Under the pieces are notes generated by a model. That model was not told where the DNA came from and searched no databases. It saw only the letters and a list, made by a program, of their open reading frames with translations. Source: CAZZDA01 sp964652585 (GTDB lineage: Bacteria > Patescibacteriota > Patescibacteriia > UBA1544). From it: DNA of 6,928 bases. The translations under genes were made by a program, and so were the position numbers. Where the stretch lies: the NCBI GenBank assembly GCA_964652585.1, contig CAZZDA010000050.1, forward strand, positions 1-6,928, in the 5' to 3' direction. Shown here in pieces: positions 1 to 5,401 of the stretch (its first letter is position 1; each line of letters begins with the position of its first letter).

Positions 1-1
1 A

Positions 2-76
<75 letters not shown>

Positions 77-113
77 TCTCTATGTAGAATACTTCACTCA
101 TCTATGGTGTCAT

Positions 114-119
114 AGTATA
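114..119 (-). promoter_or_regulatory. possible -10 box for the tRNA-Gly gene
   Basis: On the minus strand the hexamer TATACT (5 of 6 to TATAAT) ends about 38 bases before the mature tRNA 5' end, which would give a 5' leader of roughly 30 nt. No good -35 hexamer is seen at 16-18 bp. The position where it would fall overlaps the -35 box of the divergent rhodanese promoter (138-143), so the two promoters may share or compete for this stretch. This is a tentative call from motif matching only. Confidence 0.3.
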
Positions 120-137
120 CCTCGTCAGTCAAGGTAT

Positions 138-165
138 TTGACAGAAATGCTATGTCTGCTAGAGT
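138..165 (+). promoter_or_regulatory. sigma70-type promoter of the rhodanese gene
   Basis: A perfect -35 box TTGACA (138-143) is followed by a 16-bp spacer and TAGAGT (160-165) as -10, which is preceded by TG at 157-158 and so forms an extended -10. Transcription would begin near 172, giving a leader of about 36 nt with no visible Shine-Dalgarno sequence. A second TATATT at 194-199, only 8 bases before the ATG, could instead act as a -10 producing a leaderless mRNA, but it lacks a -35 partner. Confidence 0.6.
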
Positions 166-207
166 ATGAGGGTCTTTATTGATTTATTTTAACTATATTC
201 ATACTCT
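161..207. repeat. 8-bp inverted repeat framing the rhodanese leader
   Basis: AGAGTATG at 161-168 is the exact reverse complement of CATACTCT at 200-207, with 31 bases between. The left arm overlaps the -10 box of the rhodanese promoter and the right arm abuts the ATG at 208. Because transcription should start near 172, the left arm is probably not in the mRNA, so a DNA-level operator is more likely than an RNA hairpin. An 8-bp match at this distance could also be chance. Confidence 0.35.
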
Positions 208-840
208 ATGCAACAGACAGCAAAAGTTGTGGTGATTGCAGCTATTGTGGGTGCTCTCGCAGGAGGCGTTACCACCAACCTTCTTCGTGGAGAAGAAGTG
301 CTGCAACAAGACAAGGTGAACAATGAGCGAACAGAAGAAGAGCTCATCAAAGATTTTTATTTAACAGAAGCGGCAGTGCACGTGAGTCCTCACGGGATGC
401 GCCGCCATATGGATAAAGGAGATGATACCTTTATTTTGGTGGATCTCAGAAGTCCTGAGGAGTACGAACGAGAACATATCATTGGTGCGATCAATATTCC
501 TGCTTATAAAGATCCTAATACTTCTGCGTATGGCGATGTTGAGCGCATTGTTGGATCTTTTCAAGAACTTGATCAAGACAAAGACATTATTGTCTACTGC
601 TATAGCATACCTTGTATGACGGGAAGAAAAGTAGGTAAAATGTTGGCAGAAAATGATGTGTATGTACAACATCTTGGTGTCGGTTGGAACGAATGGCGGT
701 ATTTTTGGACGATGTGGAATCATGAACATGAATGGGATAATACGAATGTTGAGGATTATATTGTGAGCGGCTCTGAGCCGGGAGTACCTGCGGTACGTGA
801 TGTACCTTCTCCGTGCGGTGAAGGTGATCTTGGATGCTGA
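208..840 (+). CDS. membrane-anchored rhodanese-like sulfurtransferase family protein
   Basis: This 210-residue protein has an N-terminal membrane segment (about residues 6-26, after one Lys) and then a single rhodanese domain (about 58-168), so the domain should sit outside the cytoplasmic membrane. Family marks are ILVDLRSPEEYEREHIIGAINIP (77-99, the usual D-x-R-x-x-x-E-[YF]-x-x-x-H-I-x-G-A-x-N-[IL]-P pattern) and the active loop after strand IIVY. That loop reads C131-YSIP-C136-MTG-R140, longer than the canonical C-x-x-G-x-R and with two cysteines; C131 sits where the catalytic cysteine is expected. A Trp/His-rich stretch follows (GWNEWR, 159-164, and on to HEHEW), and two more cysteines, C203 and C210, close the chain. 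Rhodaneses carry sulfane sulfur as a cysteine persulfide; here a disulfide or redox role is equally possible. The start is the only ATG consistent with the promoter, and no SD is seen. It faces a DUF2892 gene, the other half of YgaP. The fold is firm; the substrate is unknown. Confidence 0.88.
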   Translation: MQQTAKVVVIAAIVGALAGGVTTNLLRGEEVLQQDKVNNERTEEELIKDFYLTEAAVHVSPHGMRRHMDKGDDTFILVDLRSPEEYEREHIIGAINIPAYKDPNTSAYGDVERIVGSFQELDQDKDIIVYCYSIPCMTGRKVGKMLAENDVYVQHLGVGWNEWRYFWTMWNHEHEWDNTNVEDYIVSGSEPGVPAVRDVPSPCGEGDLGC

Positions 841-860
841 ACTAACCTACAACTCACAAC

Positions 861-889
861 AAAAACCCGACGTTATACGTCGGGTTTTT
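861..889. terminator. bidirectional intrinsic terminator between rhodanese and DUF2892 genes
   Basis: A perfect 13-bp inverted repeat with a TAT loop: AAAAACCCGACGT (861-873) and ACGTCGGGTTTTT (877-889). The GC core CCCGACGT is flanked by five A on one side and five T on the other, so it gives a hairpin plus U-run on either strand. It lies 20 bases after the rhodanese stop and 27 bases after the DUF2892 stop, serving both convergent genes. Confidence 0.93.
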
Positions 890-916
890 AAGTATGAAGT
901 AACAGAATCTCTGAAG

Positions 917-1276
917 CTACATCTCGTGTTTTGGTTCTTCTTCAGATGATTCCTCTTCTGTTGAAGTAGTTTCCTCGTTATTTTCTGCAGGAGCCTCCTC
1001 TTGATGTGTAGACTCTTCTGCAGGAGCTTTTTCTTCCTGCTGGCTTGACGATTCTTCTTTTTTATGTTCATCCTTGCCGTGACCACCTTTTACATGACAG
1101 GTATTCATTCCCAGCATCTTATTAACAGGGCACCAGCCCATGCCGGCAGTTGCAAACATGATAATGGTCAAAATCAACCACCAATAACTGAATTGTACCG
1201 CAAGCCAAATAGTTACAAGACCAATAACTACGCGAATGATCTTATCGGTTGTTCCTACATTACATTCTTTGTGCAT
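917..1276 (-). CDS. DUF2892 (YgaP-type transmembrane domain) protein with acidic C-terminal tail
   Basis: This 119-residue protein has residues 1-61 matching the DUF2892 pattern: C5-N-V-G-x-x-D-K-x-I-R-x-V-I-G, two membrane segments (about 13-29 and 31-47) joined by a short turn, then W-C49-P and the closing L-G-M-N-T-C60. In E. coli YgaP this domain is the membrane anchor of a rhodanese; here it stands alone, but the neighbouring convergent gene is a rhodanese. Residues 62-119 form a low-complexity tail: a His/Lys/Gly part (H61, H66, H71), then mostly Glu/Ser/Ala/Pro with two APAE units encoded by the 12-bp direct repeat at 983-994 and 1016-1027. The tail is probably disordered. A strong SD (AAGGGGGG on the minus strand, 1285-1292) stands 8 bases before the ATG. 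The domain call is confident; the role of the tail is unknown. Confidence 0.88.
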   Translation of the reverse strand: MHKECNVGTTDKIIRVVIGLVTIWLAVQFSYWWLILTIIMFATAGMGWCPVNKMLGMNTCHVKGGHGKDEHKKEESSSQQEEKAPAEESTHQEEAPAENNEETTSTEEESSEEEPKHEM

Positions 1277-1340
1277 GTTTCACACCCCCCTTCTGTTTAT
1301 AATAGAGGAATAGGGAAAATTCACTCTTTTTCTTACCTCC

Positions 1341-1349
1341 AGTATAGCA
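1341..1349 (-). promoter_or_regulatory. extended -10 promoter for the DUF2892 gene
   Basis: On the minus strand the sequence is TGCTATACT, an extended -10 (TGn plus TATACT, 5 of 6). Transcription would start near 1334, about 58 bases before the ATG at 1276. No convincing -35 box lies at 16-18 bp, which extended -10 promoters tolerate. A TATTAT at 1299-1304 is an alternative, but it has neither TGn nor a -35. Confidence 0.45.
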
Positions 1350-1403
1350 AAAATAGCCTCTAAGCGCTAGTTGAGCTATCAACAGTATAGTTATAGTTTT
1401 TAT

Positions 1404-1436
1404 AAAAAAAGTCCCTCAACCTTGGTGAGGTGAGGG
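1404..1436 (-). terminator. intrinsic terminator of the 156-residue membrane protein gene
   Basis: On the minus strand, CCCTCA...TGAGGG (1431-1436 with 1413-1418) forms a 6-bp stem, continued after a one-base bulge by 3 bp (CCT/AGG) around a TGGTG-type loop. A T-run from 1410 down to 1404 follows after two bases. It starts 15 bases beyond the stop codon of the gene at 1452-1922, and no matching T-run exists in the other direction. Confidence 0.85.
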
Positions 1437-1451
1437 TACAACGATGTGCTC

Positions 1452-1922
1452 TTACTCATTGTGATAGAGTATTTCATCTACCGCAGATTCAGATAATCGA
1501 GCTTTTGTTGGTACGATCCAACGATTCGTTCTCTTATCCACTGCTAAACTTCCAATCGGCTTAAGTATAACAGTGCCATTCTCTACAAACCTATCAAAAA
1601 CTTCTTGTTCTTTTGGTGTGAATATCCTATACCAGCGATAAGTTCTGACGAGTTGTAGATATTTCAACTCTAACCATCTGTTTCGGCTTGGCACATAGAT
1701 GAGTAGTAAGCAAATGAAATATATCCAAAAAAATATATCTCCAATACCATACAGCCAAAGACCTCTATTATGTTTCTTGCAGAGCAACGCAGCTTCACGG
1801 TTTTTCTCATATGTAGCGTTGTCGCAAGTGTAAATTTTCCATCCAAGCAAGAGACAAATTACAGCAAAGAATAACCCACCAGCGAAAATAAGATCTGTGA
1901 TGATGTTAAGCAGTGTCTGCAT
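1452..1922 (-). CDS. hypothetical two-pass membrane protein
   Basis: I do not recognise this 156-residue protein. It has a hydrophobic segment at about residues 7-27 (LIFAGGLFFAVICLLLG) and a second at about 57-78 (LYGIGDIFFWIYFICLLLIYV). Between them is a polar stretch with two cysteines (C33, C48), several Lys/Arg and KKHNRG. After residue 78 comes a basic, Arg/Trp/Tyr-rich soluble part, with RWYRIFTPKEQEVFDRFVENG (about 95-115) probably helical. The start is supported by AGGAGA on the minus strand (1927-1932) with 4-5 bases spacing to ATG. It has its own promoter-like box and terminator, so it is a single-gene unit. Its codons are more AT-rich than those of the ABC operon, which fits an accessory gene but proves nothing. 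The coding call rests on the SD, the terminator and the coherent membrane pattern. Confidence 0.75.
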   Translation of the reverse strand: MQTLLNIITDLIFAGGLFFAVICLLLGWKIYTCDNATYEKNREAALLCKKHNRGLWLYGIGDIFFWIYFICLLLIYVPSRNRWLELKYLQLVRTYRWYRIFTPKEQEVFDRFVENGTVILKPIGSLAVDKRTNRWIVPTKARLSESAVDEILYHNE

Positions 1923-1975
1923 GACATCTCCTAGTAGAAGGTTGTTTGAGGAAAATTACTTAATTTAAAGAGCTA

Positions 1976-1984
1976 ATGATAACA
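1976..1984 (-). promoter_or_regulatory. extended -10 for the hypothetical membrane protein gene
   Basis: On the minus strand TGTTATCAT gives TGn plus TATCAT (5 of 6). Transcription would begin near 1969, about 47 bases before the ATG. A TTGACA hexamer lies upstream on the same strand at 2004-2009, but the spacing is 22 bp, too long for a standard pair, so the extended -10 would have to work largely alone. Confidence 0.35.
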
Positions 1985-2030
1985 TGACTTAATATAGAAT
2001 TTTTGTCAAACACGTAAAATTATTTCACAA

Positions 2031-2054
2031 GGTCAACATTTTCCACACTTGACC
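2031..2054. promoter_or_regulatory. possible operator: GGTCAA-N12-TTGACC dyad
   Basis: GGTCAA (2031-2036) and TTGACC (2049-2054) form a 6-bp inverted repeat with 12 bases between, in the gap between divergent genes. This is the size and symmetry of a site for a dimeric repressor. The spacer contains TTTTCCACA (2039-2047), which fits the DnaA-box consensus TTWTNCACA. The right half overlaps the outer end of the inverted-repeat element that begins at 2053. A chance match cannot be excluded. Confidence 0.3.
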
Positions 2055-2183
2055 CCACACCAACTTTTTACTATTCTCTAAACTATTGCGTATTTTGGTT
2101 GCAAATATTTTATCTAGATAGTGTATTTTCCACTCACAACTAAATAATACGACGAAGTTGCTATGTAAAAAGTTAGTGTGGGG
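2053..2183. repeat. 131-bp inverted-repeat element (MITE-like or IS remnant) with TTGA flanks
   Basis: Left end CCCCACACCAACTTTTTAC (2053-2071) and right end GTAAAAAGTTAGTGTGGGG (2165-2183) are reverse complements at 18 of 19 positions. The AT-rich 93-base interior has no credible ORF. TTGA occurs directly outside both ends (2049-2052 and 2184-2187), as a 4-bp target-site duplication would. Near the centre is the perfect palindrome TATCTAGATA (2111-2120). This looks like a non-autonomous miniature element or the collapsed ends of an insertion sequence; I cannot assign a family. The alternative is a pair of distant operator half-sites for a looping regulator, because the right arm abuts the operon -35 box. 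The arms are too far apart and too AT-rich inside to look like a terminator. The rest of the 1923-2247 gap holds the promoters described separately. Confidence 0.55.
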
Positions 2184-2211
2184 TTGACGTAAATTGTACG
2201 TGTTTTATACT
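2184..2211 (+). promoter_or_regulatory. sigma70-type promoter of the ABC operon
   Basis: TTGACG (2184-2189, 5 of 6) is separated by 16 bp from TATACT (2206-2211, 5 of 6). Transcription would begin near 2218, leaving a 30-base leader to the ATG at 2248. An in-frame ATG at 2194 lies inside this promoter and upstream of the predicted start, so it cannot be used from this transcript. The first four bases of the -35 box coincide with the right-hand TTGA flanking the inverted-repeat element. Confidence 0.7.
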
Positions 2212-2234
2212 ATCATACGTAGTAGAAAAACTGT

Positions 2235-2240
2235 GGAAAG
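2235..2240 (+). promoter_or_regulatory. ribosome binding site deciding the ATPase start
   Basis: GGAAAG lies 7 bases before the ATG at 2248. No comparable site precedes the in-frame ATG at 2194. The site lies inside the predicted leader, and the protein starting at 2248 (MIEVQNISKSFG) begins exactly where ABC ATPases normally begin. Confidence 0.7.
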
Positions 2241-2247
2241 AATTCTT

Positions 2248-3171
2248 ATGATAGAAGTACAAAATATTTCTAAGAGCTTTGGTTCAACACAGGCGGTCAA
2301 AGACCTTTCTTTTACGATTGATAAAGGCGAGGTGGTAGGGATTCTGGGGCCGAATGGCGCTGGCAAAACGACCACCATGCGCATGCTTACCAATTACTAC
2401 GAGATTGATAGCGGGGAAATTGTAGTAGATGGCATAAAGATAAGTGAGAACCCCTTAGATATTAAGAAAAAAATTGGCTACCTTCCTGAAAACAATCCGC
2501 TCTATGAAGACATGACGGTTCAGGAATATCTTGTCATGATCGCACGTTTGCGCTCCATAGCGCAAGATCGTTTAGCACATGCTCTTGAGAGAGCGGTTGA
2601 TCTTACAGGGATCGGACCTGTTTTCTATCGCCCAATGAGCGAGCTTTCAAAAGGATACAAACAGCGCGTGGGACTCGCTTCCGCGATCTTGCATGAGCCG
2701 CAAATTTTGGTGTTGGATGAGCCGACAGAGGGGCTGGATCCCAATCAGCGTTTGGAGATTCGCGAACTTTTAAAAAAATTAGGCAAAGATCATACCGTAC
2801 TTTTAAGTACTCATGTACTTCCGGAAGTACAGCATACCTGCGATCGCTTGCTTATTATTCACGAAGGAGCGCTTGCGGCCGAAGGCACGGTCGCGGAACT
2901 TCTTTCACGTGAAAACAGAGAACAACGAGTGGTATGTGAAGTAGAGGGTGAGAGGGTGCGTACGCGTCTCGAAACGCTTCAAGATGTATATATACGCAAT
3001 TACGCATTACATGAGGGAAGAAAACACATCACTATTGAAACAGCGGGCGGTCGGGATATTCGTCCGGATATTTTTCATCTCGCAACACGGCATCAGTGGG
3101 TATTGTGGGAATTGCGGTTGGAAAGCAAAGGTCTTGAAGATGTGTTTACGCACCTAACGAAAACAGAATAA
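2248..3171 (+). CDS. GldA-like ABC transporter ATP-binding protein
   Basis: This 307-residue cytoplasmic ATPase is predicted to power the membrane complex encoded just downstream. All nucleotide-binding motifs are present: Walker A GPNGAGKTT (34-42), Q-loop region GYLPENNPLYEDMT (77-90), signature LSKGYKQR (133-140), Walker B ILVLDEP (153-159) with catalytic E158, D-loop EGLD (161-164), and H-loop H189 in LLSTH. The Q-loop glutamine position reads Glu (E81) within YLPENNPLY, a form I associate with the GldA/CcmA-like ABC-2 subfamily. Residues about 220-307 are the accessory C-terminal domain usual for exporters of this type, ending in ESKGLEDVFTHLT, the common LEDVF closing motif. I start it at 2248, not 2194, because of the promoter, the SD and family length. 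It is followed after 9 bases by the permease gene. Family assignment is secure; substrate and any link to gliding are not. Confidence 0.95.
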   Translation: MIEVQNISKSFGSTQAVKDLSFTIDKGEVVGILGPNGAGKTTTMRMLTNYYEIDSGEIVVDGIKISENPLDIKKKIGYLPENNPLYEDMTVQEYLVMIARLRSIAQDRLAHALERAVDLTGIGPVFYRPMSELSKGYKQRVGLASAILHEPQILVLDEPTEGLDPNQRLEIRELLKKLGKDHTVLLSTHVLPEVQHTCDRLLIIHEGALAAEGTVAELLSRENREQRVVCEVEGERVRTRLETLQDVYIRNYALHEGRKHITIETAGGRDIRPDIFHLATRHQWVLWELRLESKGLEDVFTHLTKTE

Positions 3172-3180
3172 TACTTTTTT

Positions 3181-5400
3181 ATGCAGAATCTCTTACCAAT
3201 AATCAAAAAAGAATGGAAAGCATTTGTTGATCATCCGACAGCTTATATTTTACTGGTAGTTTTTTTGGTGATTAATTTTTTCTTTTTTTTCCGATCGGTA
3301 TTTTTAAGCGGTGAAGCATCTTTGCGCCCTCTCTTTGATCTCTTGCCCTGGTTGCTCATGTTCTTTATTCCCGCGGTGACTATGTGTACTATCGCGGAGG
3401 AACAAAAGGAAGGAACGTTAGAACTTTTGTTGACCCAGCCGCTCAAGCTTTGGGAAATAATTGCCGCAAAAATTATTGGTGCGTGGTTATTTGTGAGTAC
3501 CGCGATGATACTGACCTTGCCGGCGGTGTATGGTATTTCTCGCGGAGGATCGCTTGATTGGGGGGTGGTATTTGGGCAGTACCTGGGCGCGCTCTTTATG
3601 GCTGCGGGTCTGGTCGCTGTTGGCGTATTTGCTTCCAGTATTACCAAAAATCAAGTACTCTCGTTTATTGTGGGTATGGGACTCTCCTTTTTTCTTGTGA
3701 TTGCGGGATTTCCTGTGGTGACGCTTTCTTTACCGTACCCGCTTAACATCGCTTTCCAGAATTTGAGCGTGTTAACACATTTTCAAAACATGGCGCGCGG
3801 TGTTATGGATATGCGCGATCTCGTATATTTTGTGTCGCTTATTGCCGCTTTTGCCGCCGTAACCTACGTCGTTGTTGAACGAAAAAGAATTCATCGCGCC
3901 CTTCCATCGTATAGAAGGTTGCAAACGGGCGTGGTAACATTGGTTGCAATTGCGCTTGTGGTCAATCTCTTGGGAGGATTTATACCCGGACGTCTTGATT
4001 TTACCGAACAGAAGCTCTATACCCTTACCGCTTCTACAAAGCGTTTAGTGAATAATTTGGACGATGTGGTAACGGTTACACTCTATGCTTCCGAAAAATT
4101 GCCTCCGCAAGTTTCATTGGTGGCGCGTGATGTACAGGATATATTGCGTGATTATGAGAATGTTTCAAATGGAAAGGTGAGCGTGATAAAAAAGTTTCCC
4201 GATGCGAGTGATGAGGCAGCGCAAGAAGCACAGGTAGCAGGCGTTCCTCCTATCCGGTTTAATGTTATTGAAGAAGATGCCTTTCAGGTGCGACAAGGGT
4301 ATTTAGGACTTACGGTTGAATATTTGGACGAACGAGAGGTTATGCCTTTTATTCAGCAAACGGGTGATTTGGAATACCAGCTGACCCGATTGATGCATCG
4401 TCTGACCTCTGATGAGCAAGACAAGATCGTATTTTTGCAAGGACACGGAGAAAAAGATCTCACCCAAGAACTTGGCGGTCTCCAACAAGAATTGAGCGCG
4501 CAATATAACGTTGAACCTTTAACATTTAGCGAGAGTGTGAGTAGCGTACCGGAAGATGCGAGTGTGCTGGTGGTTGCGGGTGGAACTTCGCCGCTTCCTG
4601 AAACGGAGATGGAAGCACTGCGATCGTATATGTACGGTGGGGGGAATATATTTTTAGCGGTCAGTCCTATTATGATTGAACAAACATCTTTTCAAGCATT
4701 TCCGAATCAAACAAATATACTTGCTTTAGCACAAGCAATAGGCGTGAGTATCAACAACAATCTCGTGATGGATTATCGTTCCAATGAGTCAGTATCATTT
4801 GGCGGAGGGTTTTTACCGTTTGTACTGCCATATCCTCTATGGCCGCGAGCGCTTGCGGCAGAGGACGTTGCATTTTTAGGAAATATTCAATCAGCGGTTT
4901 TTCCATGGACAGGGTCTCTTACTCTTGCGCCAAGTACGGAAGAGAGAAATGTCGCTCCTATTTTTGCCACTTCTCCATACGCGGGCATGCAGACGGGAGA
5001 GACTTTTGTTTTGGATCCCCAACAACTTCCCGTGCTTGCGCAAAATGAACTGCAAGAGCTCCCGCTTGCCGCATATGCTGAAGGAGTGTTGCTTGCGGGC
5101 GGTGCTGAAAGCCGCGCGGTTGTGGTAGGATCAGCTGACTTTTTGACAGGGCAATTTACCCAACAAGACGCGGAAGGTCGTGCGTTTATTTTGAATGCGC
5201 TTGATTGGTTGGCAGCAGATGAAGCGCTAGCAGGTCTACGCGCGCGAGATACCGCGCAACGCGTATTGCTTTTTGATTCGGAGAAACAAAAAAATGCGGT
5301 AAAGTTTGGTAATGTAGTGGGCGTGCCAATGATCGTTGCGCTTGTTGGCGCTGCGCATATTTATAGAAGGCGAAAAAAGAGCCGACAAACATACTCGTAA
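3181..5400 (+). CDS. GldF-GldG fusion: ABC-2 permease plus extracytoplasmic auxiliary domain
   Basis: This 739-residue protein joins two proteins that are separate in gliding Bacteroidetes. Residues 1-235 are an ABC-2 type permease like GldF: the KKEWKAFVDHPTAYI start, about six membrane segments (roughly 20-40, 53-72, 95-117, 130-152, 159-181, 214-232) and the conserved cytoplasmic turn EEQKEGTLELLLTQPL (73-88). After a basic linker (ERKRIHRALPSYRR) comes a GldG-like part: a membrane segment (about 248-268), the motif RLDFTEQKLYTLT (271-283), a large domain of the ABC_transp_aux type (about 290-695) expected outside the membrane, and the typical ending NALDWLAADEALAGLRARD (672-690). A final membrane helix (about 711-728) and a basic tail RRRKK follow. 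No internal stop or frameshift is seen. No SD precedes the ATG; it starts 9 bases after the ATPase stop, so translational coupling is likely. It should pair with the ATPase as the transporter; cargo unknown. Confidence 0.93.
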   Translation: MQNLLPIIKKEWKAFVDHPTAYILLVVFLVINFFFFFRSVFLSGEASLRPLFDLLPWLLMFFIPAVTMCTIAEEQKEGTLELLLTQPLKLWEIIAAKIIGAWLFVSTAMILTLPAVYGISRGGSLDWGVVFGQYLGALFMAAGLVAVGVFASSITKNQVLSFIVGMGLSFFLVIAGFPVVTLSLPYPLNIAFQNLSVLTHFQNMARGVMDMRDLVYFVSLIAAFAAVTYVVVERKRIHRALPSYRRLQTGVVTLVAIALVVNLLGGFIPGRLDFTEQKLYTLTASTKRLVNNLDDVVTVTLYASEKLPPQVSLVARDVQDILRDYENVSNGKVSVIKKFPDASDEAAQEAQVAGVPPIRFNVIEEDAFQVRQGYLGLTVEYLDEREVMPFIQQTGDLEYQLTRLMHRLTSDEQDKIVFLQGHGEKDLTQELGGLQQELSAQYNVEPLTFSESVSSVPEDASVLVVAGGTSPLPETEMEALRSYMYGGGNIFLAVSPIMIEQTSFQAFPNQTNILALAQAIGVSINNNLVMDYRSNESVSFGGGFLPFVLPYPLWPRALAAEDVAFLGNIQSAVFPWTGSLTLAPSTEERNVAPIFATSPYAGMQTGETFVLDPQQLPVLAQNELQELPLAAYAEGVLLAGGAESRAVVVGSADFLTGQFTQQDAEGRAFILNALDWLAADEALAGLRARDTAQRVLLFDSEKQKNAVKFGNVVGVPMIVALVGAAHIYRRRKKSRQTYS

Positions 5401-5401
5401 T

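Noticed and set aside
1280..1340. A 14-codon GTG leader ORF (minus strand, 1324-1283, TGA 1282-1280) preceded by GGAGG and ending 3 bases before the DUF2892 ATG.
   Set aside because: The best promoter (extended -10 at 1341-1349) would start transcription near 1334, after the GGAGG, and the SD-to-GTG spacing of 11 is long. No regulatory residue run is present. Treated as chance.
1064..1363. A 99-codon plus-strand ORF overlapping the DUF2892 gene.
   Set aside because: Antisense to a recognisable domain with a strong SD; the product has no coherent features.
2049..2187. Reading the large inverted repeat as a transcription terminator or riboswitch.
   Set aside because: The arms are 93 bases apart with an AT-rich interior, there is no T-run after a compact hairpin, and the right arm lies upstream of the operon promoter, so it would not be in the operon mRNA.
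2194..2247. N-terminal 18-residue extension of the ABC ATPase from the ATG at 2194.
   Set aside because: It lies within the promoter, upstream of the predicted transcription start, has no SD, and precedes the normal family N-terminus.
3243..3647. A 134-codon minus-strand ORF inside the permease gene.
   Set aside because: It is the shadow of membrane-segment codons on the opposite strand: no SD, lysine-rich nonsense composition, and it is fully covered by a convincing gene.
5336..5401. N-terminal extension of the DUF4340 protein overlapping the end of the permease gene.
   Set aside because: It would add a charged segment before the membrane anchor and a 65-base overlap. The ATG at 5402, one base after the permease stop, gives a normal anchor at the N-terminus.
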